This document shows positions 47,535 through 56,016 of a stretch of DNA of 64,000 nucleotides, in pieces. The notes under the pieces were generated by a model. The model made no database searches. It was not told the origin of the DNA and saw only the letters and a program-made list of their open reading frames with translations. Location: the NCBI RefSeq assembly GCF_030009775.1, contig NZ_JASCTH010000006.1, forward strand, positions 274,966-338,965, written 5' to 3'. Made by a program: the position numbers and the translations under genes. The stretch comes from Actinoplanes sandaracinus. GTDB lineage: Bacteria; Actinomycetota; Actinomycetes; Mycobacteriales; Micromonosporaceae. Position 1 is the stretch's first letter, and every line of letters starts with the position of its first letter.

Positions 47535-48764
47535 TCAGCCAACGGTGTTGCGCGAATCCGGTCTTGAATGGACCGCGCTTGCGCGCATGGCCTCGGATAC
47601 CGCTACGAGCCAGGAGCTGTCGTCGTCGAGGTTTCTGTCGCTAGCGGGAGGGGGCGGGGCAGGGGGCTGGACGGTGCCTACGGCCGGCTCGTCGCGAGTG
47701 CGGGCTTGCAGCGCTGCGATCAGCATGGCCGCTTCCACAGCTGCCTCGAGGCCCTCGCCGCTGGCACCTTTGCCCGCGGCGTCACGGCGAGCGGTGGCAG
47801 CGACATCGTCGCGGAACCACGGCCGCAGGGCGTGATGGCCGTCGCGGATCTCGATGAGCCGCCGATACAAGCGATACTCAATGTCGCGGACGTCCCATCG
47901 GTCACGCCAGGTAGGCCGGGGCGGGTGCAGCGCGATGGAGGGCTCGGCGCGATACAAGGCCAGCCACAACGGCTCCAGGCGGCGATAGGCGCGCTTCCAC
48001 CGCCACTGCTGCTCGGCCCGGGGCCCCCAGGCCGGAAGGGTCGAGCTGATCGCGATGAGCAGCGCACCGGTGCTCGCACTAACAGGTGCCCCAATGACGT
48101 TCACCGCGTCAAGTTGTGAGGAGCCTGCCCACCGGGCCACGATTGATACCGTTTTCGCCAGGTCGTAGCCGAGTCCGAACAGAGCGCCGATAGCGTTGAG
48201 TTGCAGGCCACGCCGAAGCCAGGGCCGGTCGACGGCTCGGGAGAACCGCCAGGTCATCCAGGCCGACGTGCCCAGGCCGATGGCGAAGAAAGCCAAATAT
48301 ATAATCAAAAACGCTGCTATCAGCGGAGTGCGGGCATAGTACACATCGAAGTCGACGGGACGTTCGCTCGTCACGTCCGCCGCGACGAACAACACTGTCA
48401 TCGTCACTAAAACCGCAGCACAGGCGGCCAGTCGCGGCAACGCCTTGCGCCTAGCGACTTCCGGCGGGTGCGACCACAGCAGCAGGAGGACCTGTGCGGT
48501 GACGCTGTTGAGGACGATCAAGCTGTAGACCAGCAGAGTGGCCGTGTTGGGTATACCGATCCACTGGTCGAACTGCCGGTACACCCAAGGCGTGGCGACA
48601 GTGAACGACAACGCTGGCCATAAGCGGGCAACTACTAGCGCGACAAGTGCCGCGCTACGGGGGCCGCGAAGCAGATCGCGTACCTTATAGCCGCAGGTAA
48701 TGAATCCGACGACAGCGCACACGGGATATATGACGTTGAACAACAGTTCGGCGGTCTGCAGCAT
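47535..48764 (-). CDS. MAB_1171c-type 7TM protein (first copy)
   Basis: Protein of 409 residues with about seven membrane helices in the first ~250 residues, then a cytoplasmic domain (RDIEYRLYRRLIEIRDGHHAL) and a Pro/Ala-rich tail. It resembles actinobacterial proteins annotated as MAB_1171c-family putative transporters; the real function is unknown. A paralogue lies at 49986-51188 with the same DIEYRLYRRLIEI-type domain. The start at ATG 48764 is chosen for RBS AAGGAG. It ends 17 nt before the P450. Confidence 0.85.
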   Translation of the reverse strand: MLQTAELLFNVIYPVCAVVGFITCGYKVRDLLRGPRSAALVALVVARLWPALSFTVATPWVYRQFDQWIGIPNTATLLVYSLIVLNSVTAQVLLLLWSHPPEVARRKALPRLAACAAVLVTMTVLFVAADVTSERPVDFDVYYARTPLIAAFLIIYLAFFAIGLGTSAWMTWRFSRAVDRPWLRRGLQLNAIGALFGLGYDLAKTVSIVARWAGSSQLDAVNVIGAPVSASTGALLIAISSTLPAWGPRAEQQWRWKRAYRRLEPLWLALYRAEPSIALHPPRPTWRDRWDVRDIEYRLYRRLIEIRDGHHALRPWFRDDVAATARRDAAGKGASGEGLEAAVEAAMLIAALQARTRDEPAVGTVQPPAPPPPASDRNLDDDSSWLVAVSEAMRASAVHSRPDSRNTVG

Positions 48765-49126
48765 CAAGACTCCTTGCGAGAGGCGAACGGGGCCTCTTGG
48801 CTCTATTCGAACAGGGCTTTCCCCGCCCTATCGCCGTAGGAATGACGTAGTGCCGAGGGGCGGTGCGGCATCCCAACATGGCTGCGAAGAAGACCGGGGC
48901 CACCATCACTTACCGACAGTACTGCTGTGGCGAAGGACGGTAGCCGAGCTATTGGTACACCACGGGTTCAGGTTTTCCTAGTGCCGGAGCTCGACAACGC
49001 CGGCCGATACCGCATCCTTGCGGCTTCGCGCTGATTGCTGGTGGGTGTCGGGCTGGCTGTATCGAGGACTTCGGTGCAGTGACGGCGAAGGATGTTGGGT
49101 TTTGGTGTGCTCCAGGGCTGACGCTG
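48765..49126. other. Gene-free spacer between MpaB-type and first 7TM genes
   Basis: About 360 bp without a credible gene. A short plus-strand run encoding RRTVAELLVHHGFRFS (near 48930-48980) faintly resembles a transposase helix-turn-helix, but it is too short to call. The gap suggests that the 7TM-P450 pair has its own promoter here. Confidence 0.4.
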
Positions 49127-49981
49127 TCATGTCGGCCCGACGGTGGTGATGTCGTAGCCGTTGGGGTAGGTCTTGGCTTGGAAGCCGTCGGGTTGGTGCT
49201 GCGTTTTGCGGGGTGGGGCGAGGTGGCGTAGCAGTGCGGCGCGGCCGGTGAGGGCTCCGGTCAGCAGGGCGCGGGCCCAGAGCGGCGGCGTGGCGAGGCC
49301 GACAGCGTTTCGCATGGGGGTGTCGATGAGGGCGTCGGCGAGGCGTTCACTCAGTGGTCCGAGTGGTCCGGGCAGGTTGGCGAGTAGTCCCTTGGTGGCG
49401 GTCATAAGCTGGGCTGCGGCGGGGGTGAACGCGAATCGTTCGGACTCGAAGCGGTCGTACCAGTCGGCGTAGTGCTGGAGTGTAGGCGGGATGTGGTGGA
49501 TGTTCATCCGGCGGCCGAGTTCGGCGTAGAAGTGGTACATCGCGGTGCGTTCGTGGCAGCACAGGGGTCGCCAGCCGTGTTGGTCGATCCAGCGGGCGCC
49601 GACGAAGATGAACGTGCCGAGGATGTACAGATGGTCGTCGTTAGAGATCGTGTAACGGCGGTGGAGTTGATTGATGCGGCGGGTGGCTGCCCGGCCGAGG
49701 GGGTGGTCGAGGCCGTGGTGGATGAGGGTGTACATGAGGATGCCGGTGTCATCGGCCCGGCGTTTGGTGCGGTGGGTGGTTTCTCCGGTGGACAGCAGCA
49801 GTTCCGCGACGGAGGGCACCGCGAAGGTGCGCCAGAAGGCCAGTAGCAGGCCCATGCGGATGTCGAACGGGAACTCGTACAACGCGGTGGTGCGGTAGAT
49901 GTCGTGGCAGTCACGGACCGGATCGAGGGTGCGGATGCGGGTGAGGCGGTCGAAGCGGCGCGGGTGGTGAATCACGATCAC
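49127..49981 (-). CDS. MpaB-type (DUF2236) oxygenase-like protein
   Basis: Protein of 284 residues resembling the MpaB/DUF2236 family, which includes heme-dependent latex-clearing-type oxygenases. The conserved helical segments are FDIRMGLLLAFWRTFAVPSV near residue 38, TISNDDHLYILGTFIFVGARW near 112 and CCHERTAMYHFYAELGRRM near 143; the conserved His/Asp/Glu residues are present. The substrate is unknown. The GTG at 49981 begins 4 nt after the stop of the second 7TM gene, so the two are coupled. Confidence 0.8.
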   Translation of the reverse strand: MIVIHHPRRFDRLTRIRTLDPVRDCHDIYRTTALYEFPFDIRMGLLLAFWRTFAVPSVAELLLSTGETTHRTKRRADDTGILMYTLIHHGLDHPLGRAATRRINQLHRRYTISNDDHLYILGTFIFVGARWIDQHGWRPLCCHERTAMYHFYAELGRRMNIHHIPPTLQHYADWYDRFESERFAFTPAAAQLMTATKGLLANLPGPLGPLSERLADALIDTPMRNAVGLATPPLWARALLTGALTGRAALLRHLAPPRKTQHQPDGFQAKTYPNGYDITTVGPT

Positions 49982-49985
49982 TGTC

Positions 49986-51188
49986 CTACGGTGCTGGGGT
50001 CGGGGTTGGCGCTGCGGGCAACCGTTTCAAGGCTGTGGCGACCTGGACGAGCCGAGCGAGGTCATCGGGAGTGTCGATCCGCGGTGCCGATGCCGCGGGG
50101 AACGGTTGCTCGTCAGATGTCTCGGACTTGCGGTACTGGCGCGCAGCCTCTCGGAGGATCAACGCGTGGCGGACCGCGTCCGCCGGAAGTCGATGTGTCG
50201 CCGTGATTTCGTCGATGACGGCCGGCGGCGGGGTGCTGGCGAAGCGGGTGAGCGCCAGTTGGCCGTCGGCGATCTCGATGAGCCGGCGGGTGAGGCGGAA
50301 GTCGAGGTCGCGTAGTCCGAGCATGTCTGCCCATCGTGATGGGGGTGGGTCCATGGCGATGTCGGGTACGGTGCGGTACAGCAGTAGCCAGAGCGGGTAG
50401 AGCCGCAGGTACGTGGTGGCTCGTCCGGTCCATGCCGTGCCGGCCGAGAGCCGAGGGCCCCAGGAGGGCATGGTGAACCCGATGGTGATGAGGACCGCCC
50501 CGAGGCATGCGCACAGTAGTCCCATATCGCTGAGCAGCGGCAGGCGCATGCCGGACCAGGCGGTGATGACGAAGGCGGCTTTCCCGAAGCAGTAGCCCAG
50601 CGCGATGACGGCTCCGGCTGTCATCCATCGAAGCCCCCGGCGAAGCCACGGCCGTGTTCCGGTGATAGCGACTCGACGGGCGAATCGCCAGCCCTGACGC
50701 GCTTGAGTGCCCAGCCCGATCCCGTATGCGGTGAGGTAGACGAGCAGGAAGGTGCCTCCGACGGGTTGCGGGCCGTAGACGGTATCGAAGTCGGTGGGAT
50801 GGTCGTCACGTGCGTTAGAGCCGAAGAAGAGCGCCACCATGGCGACAAGAACGCAGCCGTAGAGGACGGCGAGGCGTTTGGTCCGGGGGAGTGCTGCGGA
50901 GGTAGGCGTTTCCCACAGTGACAGCATCACTAGGACGCTCACGCTGTATCCGACGATGCAGCAATAGACCAGCAAGGTGGCGAGGTTCGGGACCCCGGTC
51001 CACCGGGTGATCGCCGCGTACACGGCGGTGATGGCCAGCGTGAAACCGGCCGAGGGGAGAGCGATGACGGCGACCAGAGCCCACAGGCGGACATTGCGCG
51101 GATCGTGTCGCAGGGCAGCTGCCTTGTAGACCACGGCGGCCCATGCCATGGCCGCGCAGCCGAGGAACGCCGCCGTCCTGACGTCCAT
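49986..51188 (-). CDS. MAB_1171c-type 7TM protein (second copy)
   Basis: Protein of 400 residues with about seven membrane helices and a C-terminal cytoplasmic domain (RDLDFRLTRRLIEIADGQ) equivalent to that of the 47535-48764 protein. The paralogues share gene context and the loop pattern FDTVYGPQP/FDVYYARTP. ATG 51188 overlaps the ImmA-type stop (TGATG). The coupling to a metallopeptidase and a regulator suggests a sensing or signalling role rather than plain transport, but this is inference. Confidence 0.85.
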   Translation of the reverse strand: MDVRTAAFLGCAAMAWAAVVYKAAALRHDPRNVRLWALVAVIALPSAGFTLAITAVYAAITRWTGVPNLATLLVYCCIVGYSVSVLVMLSLWETPTSAALPRTKRLAVLYGCVLVAMVALFFGSNARDDHPTDFDTVYGPQPVGGTFLLVYLTAYGIGLGTQARQGWRFARRVAITGTRPWLRRGLRWMTAGAVIALGYCFGKAAFVITAWSGMRLPLLSDMGLLCACLGAVLITIGFTMPSWGPRLSAGTAWTGRATTYLRLYPLWLLLYRTVPDIAMDPPPSRWADMLGLRDLDFRLTRRLIEIADGQLALTRFASTPPPAVIDEITATHRLPADAVRHALILREAARQYRKSETSDEQPFPAASAPRIDTPDDLARLVQVATALKRLPAAPTPTPAP

Positions 51189-51763
51189 CAGTTCCCGTCC
51201 TCGAGCGAGAGGCTGATGCGTTCGGTCAGTGAGTCGGCGCTGGCCGGCGTTGCCTGCGGACGCCACAGATGCGCGCGTTGTCCGAGCAGCGACGCCAGTG
51301 TCTCCGCCTCGCGTTCTTCCACCGTGGAGTAATTGGTGCGGGCGTGAGCGAGTCGGGCTTGGAGCACGTCGAGATCCAGATGCTTGAACAGGTGCCGTAG
51401 GCAGTCGACCACGCGTAATTCATGGCCGAGCAGCAGGTGGGACACCTCATGTAAGACGATGTGGGTGCGCTGGTTTCCGGTCGTCGCGGCGTCTACCACG
51501 ATGTAGTCGGCGGCGTCACCGGCAACGCAGACCCCTCGCGGGGCACCGGGCGGGAGCCGGAACGGTACGACCTGGATTCGTCGCCCCCGGTCCGCGCCGA
51601 TGTTGGCGAGGAAGGCCGGGAGGTCAAACGGCTCAGGGATGGTCATAGCCCGGGCGAGCGCCTCGCAGCGCCGGCGTACGTCCCATCGCGTCACCGCAGT
51701 GCTGCCTCCTGTCGGTTCTCGCATCGAGGCCGGCATCGGCTGCTGCCAGACCGCGACGAACAT
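51188..51763 (-). CDS. ImmA/IrrE-type metallopeptidase
   Basis: Protein of 191 residues with the zinc site HEVSH near residue 104 and a downstream Glu in VEEREAETLASLLGQ near 151. ImmA/IrrE enzymes cleave partner XRE repressors after a signal, as in ICEBs1 and in the Deinococcus IrrE-DdrO pair. The adjacent upstream XRE gene, whose TGA abuts this ATG, is the obvious substrate candidate. The true start may be an internal Met near residue 14. The operon downstream encodes 7TM proteins, an MpaB-type protein and a P450. Confidence 0.88.
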   Translation of the reverse strand: MFVAVWQQPMPASMREPTGGSTAVTRWDVRRRCEALARAMTIPEPFDLPAFLANIGADRGRRIQVVPFRLPPGAPRGVCVAGDAADYIVVDAATTGNQRTHIVLHEVSHLLLGHELRVVDCLRHLFKHLDLDVLQARLAHARTNYSTVEEREAETLASLLGQRAHLWRPQATPASADSLTERISLSLEDGN

Positions 51764-52210
51764 TCAGCCACCATCGCCAGCATCATCGCGCCGCTCCTCG
51801 AGCCCACGGATTACTTGTAGGAGCTCGGTAAGGGCTCCAATCGCCGACTCGGCCTCCGGGATGACGGAGTCGCGTAGCGCGACAGTGCGTGCTCGCATCT
51901 GCTGGAGCGCGGCCGCAAGGTCCAGCTCCTTGTCGACCTCGGCGGCGAGCTGGGCAGAGGTGAAGTATTCGACGGGAACGCCGAAGAAACGTGCCAAGCC
52001 GCGCAGATGACCGAGCGACGGGTCACTCTTCTGCCCCTTGCGCAGCTGCCCCACATACGCGTGTGAGATCGGTTCACCAGCTGCGGTGATTCCATCGGCG
52101 ACCTCGCGCAGCGAATAGATCTTGCCGTCTGGCCTGCGGACCGCATCGAAAAGTCGATCGAGACGCTCCGCCAGTGGGTTCGCTGCAGGCGAGTCAGAGT
52201 CGCTCGACAT
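51764..52210 (-). CDS. XRE-family transcriptional regulator
   Basis: Protein of 148 residues with an N-terminal helix-turn-helix (LREVADGITAAGEPISHAYV to GHLRGLARFFGVPVEYF, residues ~32-83) and a helical C-terminus. It is the first gene of the six-gene operon ending at the P450 and is paired with an ImmA-type peptidase, a known regulator-protease arrangement. The start at ATG 52210 has RBS GGAGAGG. Direct repeats TTGTKTACA just upstream may be its operator. Confidence 0.9.
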   Translation of the reverse strand: MSSDSDSPAANPLAERLDRLFDAVRRPDGKIYSLREVADGITAAGEPISHAYVGQLRKGQKSDPSLGHLRGLARFFGVPVEYFTSAQLAAEVDKELDLAAALQQMRARTVALRDSVIPEAESAIGALTELLQVIRGLEERRDDAGDGG

Positions 52211-52237
52211 ACACACCTCTCCACGAAGACATGAACC

Positions 52238-52268
52238 TTGTTTACACCGGTCTGTCTGCTTGTGTACA
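52238..52268. promoter_or_regulatory. Direct repeats, candidate XRE operator
   Basis: TTGTTTACA at 52238-52246 and TTGTGTACA at 52260-52268 are one base different and 22 bp apart, about two helical turns. They sit 28-58 bp upstream of the XRE gene in the divergent space. Confidence 0.4.
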
Positions 52269-52272
52269 GAGG

Positions 52273-52303
52273 TTGACGGAGTAACGCTCGGTGTGCCTAT
52301 GAT
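52273..52303 (+). promoter_or_regulatory. Candidate sigma-70-type promoter for the LmbU-type gene
   Basis: TTGACG at 52273 and TATGAT at 52298, with a 19-bp spacer. It points to the LmbU-type gene with a ~265-nt leader and lies directly beside the putative XRE operator. Confidence 0.35.
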
Positions 52304-52571
52304 CGCACAGTCAGTATCGACCGATGTAACTCGGTGCGAGCGATTGCGTCACGGTTTAGGACCGGTGACTTCGCTTTGATCGTGGCGGACGGTGAACCAC
52401 AAGGGCACAGCCGAAGGGTTGAAGCACGCTTGAGCGTGACGTCGGCATCCATCGACAGGAAGCGGACTCCCCCCACGGTCCGGCTCGCGATCTTCGCAAC
52501 TCGCGATTGAAATGTCTGGCCGGGACAGCCATCGCCTTGGGCCAGCCGGCGCAGCGGGAGGGACGACACGA

Positions 52572-53165
52572 ATGACAGGACCACGCCTGGTGCCAGGGCA
52601 GCATGTTTCTGGCTCGCGTGTGCTCACCACCAAGGTTGCCCTGCAGCTCCCCGCCGATGCGGCTTTTGAGGAATGGGAGAACGCCGGTCACATGCTTGCC
52701 GGCGTACTCAGTTCATCCTCGTGGTGGCTGGGCGACTGGTTGATCTATGGCAGGGAGCACTTCAGCGACAGGTACGAGCGTGCCGTCCACGCCGCAGGGC
52801 TGAGCTATCAGACCCTGCGGAACTACGCGTGGGTTGCGGGGCGCTACCCGGCAGGCCGGCGACGGCCCGCACTGAGTTTCCAGCACCACGCGGCGCTCGC
52901 CTCGCTCAACGTGGGCGAGCAGGAGCAGTGGCTGCAGCGGGCCCAGGAGAAGCAATGGACGCTTCGGCAGCTACGTAGCGCGCTATTGGCGCCGAGCAAG
53001 CAACAGGGCGCTCCGGGTGGAGAGCCGAACGACCTGCATCGCCTCGCCGTTCCGAGGGTCCGGCTCCACCGCTGGCGTGAGGCTGCCGAGCAGAGCGGAG
53101 TCGATGTGGAGCAGTGGATCACGCTGACGCTGGACCGCGCGGCCGAGCAGGTCCTCACAAGGTGA
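52572..53165 (+). CDS. LmbU-type transcriptional regulator
   Basis: Protein of 197 residues resembling LmbU, the regulator of lincomycin biosynthesis, including the characteristic block WWLGDWLIYGREHFSDRYER followed by SYQTLRNYAWVAGRYP and LSFQHHAALASL. LmbU-type proteins bind DNA through an atypical HTH in this block. The start at ATG 52572 has RBS GGGAGGGA. It is divergent from the XRE-ImmA operon and may regulate it or distant biosynthetic genes. Confidence 0.88.
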   Translation: MTGPRLVPGQHVSGSRVLTTKVALQLPADAAFEEWENAGHMLAGVLSSSSWWLGDWLIYGREHFSDRYERAVHAAGLSYQTLRNYAWVAGRYPAGRRRPALSFQHHAALASLNVGEQEQWLQRAQEKQWTLRQLRSALLAPSKQQGAPGGEPNDLHRLAVPRVRLHRWREAAEQSGVDVEQWITLTLDRAAEQVLTR

Positions 53166-53174
53166 GAAGACGCA

Positions 53175-53459
53175 ATGCCTTGGGCGTACCTGGTGGATCC
53201 CGAGCACGGCGCCCGTTCCGGCTCGGCTGGCAACACCGTGGTGCCGAAGTCATCCAGTAGCTCGCACGGCTTCGGAACGTCAAAACGATCAATGCCACAA
53301 ACATCGGCCGTCGTCTCCTATCTGGGTCGGCGTAGCGAAAGGGAGTCGAACGTGACCTACGGGGGAAACGGGTTTCGTCATGGTTTCTGGTCACAGCTGA
53401 TGCCAGCACCTGTCGATCATTCGAGTAGCGAGGCTTGCTCGACGAAGCGGTCAGGGTGA
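53175..53459 (+). CDS. Small hypothetical protein
   Basis: Possible protein of 94 residues from ATG 53175 with AGGTGAGAAG upstream. It is Ser/Gly-rich, with no recognised domain or membrane segment. Its TGA overlaps the GTG chosen for the GGDEF gene (GTGA), which argues for translation. It may equally be a chance frame in high-GC DNA. Confidence 0.35.
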   Translation: MPWAYLVDPEHGARSGSAGNTVVPKSSSSSHGFGTSKRSMPQTSAVVSYLGRRSERESNVTYGGNGFRHGFWSQLMPAPVDHSSSEACSTKRSG

Positions 53460-54220
53460 GCAGTCAGCGTCGCCGTATGGCCTGGCGGCTATGGTCGGTG
53501 GCGGCCCTGTCGAAGCTCTTCGCGTCGCTCTTGGCTTTGTTGTCTCTGCGTCGGAGTCGGCCTCTCGGCCTCCTGGCACCACGCCTTCGTCGGCAACGGG
53601 GCTCTGGTGGCGCCCAAGCACTGCGATGCGATGCTTGCGGTCAGCCGCTGGGCTGTGCGGGCGTTGACAAGCTGACCGGCCTGCTCGATCGATGGGGCTG
53701 GGACGAGCGGGCCTCGGCAGCCCTGACACAAGCCGCGGATACTGCCCAGCCAGCCGCCCTGCTTCTGATAGATCTAGACCGATTCAAGCAGGTCAACGAC
53801 ACCCTGGGTCATCCCGCGGGGGACGAGTTTCTCCGAGCGGCAGCGGCTGTGATCCGGGCGGAGCTCCGTGAAGGGGACCCGGCCGGCCGTTACGGCGGGC
53901 ACGGTGGAGACGAGTTCCTGGCCTTCCTCCGTGGAGCGGACGCGGTCGCCGCCGCAACGGTCGCCGAACGGATCCGGGCCGGTATCAGCGCCCTGCAGCT
54001 GCGCGTTGCGACGACCCGTGTCTCCACCGCAGTCATCACAGATCGCAGCGCCTCCATCGGGGTAGCGGCACACTCGCCTGCCGTAGATGTTTCGTTGCAT
54101 GACCTTGTGCTGCAGGCCGATCTCGCCTTACGGCATGCCAAAGCTGGTGGCCGCGATCGCATTTACGTCATGACCGACAGCGCTAGCCGCGTCCACGGCG
54201 TCACCATGGCTAACGGATGA
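53456..54220 (+). CDS. GGDEF-domain protein (probable diguanylate cyclase)
   Basis: Protein of 254 residues with a short N-terminal hydrophobic segment near residues 10-30, a CxxC-like pair (CDACGQPLGC) and a GGDEF domain. Domain signatures are VDKLTGLLDRWGWDERA near residue 70, LLLIDLDRFKQVNDTLGHPAGD near 105 and YGGHGGDEFLAFL near 150. The active-site GGDEF is intact, so c-di-GMP synthesis is expected; no I-site RxxD was identified. The start at GTG 53456 is uncertain. Confidence 0.85.
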   Translation: MSSQRRRMAWRLWSVAALSKLFASLLALLSLRRSRPLGLLAPRLRRQRGSGGAQALRCDACGQPLGCAGVDKLTGLLDRWGWDERASAALTQAADTAQPAALLLIDLDRFKQVNDTLGHPAGDEFLRAAAAVIRAELREGDPAGRYGGHGGDEFLAFLRGADAVAAATVAERIRAGISALQLRVATTRVSTAVITDRSASIGVAAHSPAVDVSLHDLVLQADLALRHAKAGGRDRIYVMTDSASRVHGVTMANG

Positions 54221-54430
54221 CTATCCGTGCCGAGGCGTCCGCTATCGGTGCCGCCGCGTGCGGCCGTCCGCAGCGCTGACGCTTCCTCATGGATGAACGC
54301 GGCTATCAAAGCCCCACCCGGCCATAGAAGATCTTGCGTGTGACGGCGGGGAGTTGAGGGCTTACTGTTCGTGTGTGGTCCCGATAGGGTGACGCCCGGT
54401 TGTGGCCGCACCGGTACGGGGAGGACTGCG

Positions 54431-54937
54431 GTGGGAACGATCGCGCAGTTTCTGAGGCGTGCGGTGGACTTGCATCGGCGTGCCGCCTCCCTACTGCTGG
54501 ACGCCGAGGCGACAGTCGGCGCACTGGAGGACGATCAGTTCGCCGGTGCGACCTCCGATGGCGAGGTGCGGCGGCTGGTGGCGCAGGTGCAGGCGGTGGC
54601 GCAGGCCGGATTGCCGGGCTGGCTGGGGCAGCCGCTCGACGGTTCAATCCTGGGCCGTCCGCTGGGCCGGGATGCGCCGCCGGGCGGCCCGTTGTTCTTG
54701 CGGGTCGGTGAGGCGGAGCCGGTCCGCAACAGTGTGTTCTGAGCGGTCGCGCCGTTCGTCGACGCTGGCCATCTGGCGATCGACACCGATGCCCGGGATC
54801 GGAGCGTGGCGGCGTGGCTGCGCGGGGTCCTGGTGCGCACGATCGCGGCGTTGCCGGAAGGCAGTGTGCGGGTGCTGCCGGTGGACGGGGCGCTTCGGGG
54901 GGAAGATTCCTCTGCGGGATCCTGCTCGTCGCGGTAA
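54431..54937 (+). pseudogene. Decayed FtsK/SpoIIIE-like gene, N-terminal remnant
   Basis: From GTG 54431 (RBS GGGGAGGA) a frame encodes VGTIAQFLRRAVDLHRRAAS and an Ala/Glu-rich helical region, then stops at a TGA near 54740. The same frame continues as VAPFVDAGHLAIDTDARDRS and VRVLPVDGAL before a TAA at 54935. The second piece resembles the segment ahead of the ATPase domain in actinobacterial FtsK-like proteins. The Walker motifs are missing. It is therefore a truncated relic. Recognition is moderate. Confidence 0.5.
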
Positions 54938-55263
54938 CAGCGTTGATCTGACGGTCCTGAGTCGCGATGTCGCCGAGGCTGGTGTGGCCGGGCGCTGGCA
55001 GCGGTCACGCGACGAACGGCCGATATGGCAAGGTTGCGCCGTGATTGGTATAGGTAAGGCCGGGCATCCACGGGGGGAGATGTCCGGCCTTACCGACATG
55101 ATGCAATCACAGAACGTGTGGATCTCGCAACCCCCCGCAATTGGCCGTTGGTGATCCAGGCCTGGTGTCCTGGGTGGTCTTCCGCGTGGCTCCTCGGATG
55201 GTGGCGACGCGCTCGCGGACGCCGTAACGCCCCGGCCTGGTCTGGTCTGGGTAGCGTGCGGGG
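54938..55263. other. Gene-free spacer with an 11-bp-stem inverted repeat
   Basis: GGTAAGGCCGG (55053-55063) and CCGGCCTTACC (55084-55094) form a perfect 11-bp stem around a 20-nt loop. It may be a terminator for the pseudogene or a protein-binding site. No gene is seen. Confidence 0.6.
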
Positions 55264-55932
55264 TCAGCGCAGTTCGGTCAGCATTGTCGTCATGGATTCG
55301 TTCTCTGTGCTCTGCTCGTTGATGATGTGTTTGGCGAGCGTCCGCGTGTAGGCGTTGCTGCCGTCTTTGAGGGCGGACTGGGCCATGGTGATCGCTCCTC
55401 GATGATGCTCGATCATCTGTTCGAGGAACATGCGCGTCGCGGTCGGCGGCGCAGCGGCCTCACCGGCCCGGACCTGTTCTTCGGTGAGCATGCCGTGGGT
55501 CGCGGCGTCGCGGCCGTGCAGCCGGCTGTTGGCGGGATCGTCCGGGTTCACCGGCGGATGTCCCCATGCCTGGAGCCAGGCGTTCATCTCGTGGATTTCC
55601 CGCTGCTGGTCCGCTGCGATGTAGTCGGCCACCGCCACCACCCGCTCGGGAACGCCGGTCTTGCCGGCCAGCGAGCGGCTCATCCGTACCGCCTGCCCGT
55701 GGTGGGGAATCATCATCTTGGCGAAGAGCAGGTCCACGCCGTTGGGCGCGACGACGGCCGGGGAGGCGCCTGGCGTGGGCACTGCGGTGGAGTGCGGTCC
55801 GCCGTACACGGGGGCCGGTGAGGCGGGCCCGGACGGGGCGTGTACCGGTGCGGCATTGGAATGGGGGGTGCAGCCGGCGGTGGCGGCGGTGAGCGACATG
55901 AGTATCGACAAGACGATACGGCGTGGGGTCAC
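55264..55932 (-). CDS. DUF305-family lipoprotein
   Basis: Exported protein of 222 residues from GTG 55932 with a lipoprotein signal (LSILMSLTAATAGC, lipid on Cys near residue 20), then a Pro/Ala-rich linker. The DUF305 domain has its typical His/Met motifs: MMIPHHGQAVRMS near residue 73 and MIEHHRGAITMAQ near 173. DUF305 proteins have a ferritin-like four-helix fold and are often linked to metals such as copper, suggested by paired His and Met residues. The gene is followed on the same strand by none; the amine-oxidase-like gene lies upstream. Confidence 0.88.
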   Translation of the reverse strand: MTPRRIVLSILMSLTAATAGCTPHSNAAPVHAPSGPASPAPVYGGPHSTAVPTPGASPAVVAPNGVDLLFAKMMIPHHGQAVRMSRSLAGKTGVPERVVAVADYIAADQQREIHEMNAWLQAWGHPPVNPDDPANSRLHGRDAATHGMLTEEQVRAGEAAAPPTATRMFLEQMIEHHRGAITMAQSALKDGSNAYTRTLAKHIINEQSTENESMTTMLTELR

Positions 55933-56016
55933 TGAAGAGTCCTTGTTCGTGCGGTTGTCGTGCCCGCCGGGCCGCACCGTGGTGGTGCGGCCCGGCGTTC
56001 GTCGCTGTCTGACCGG

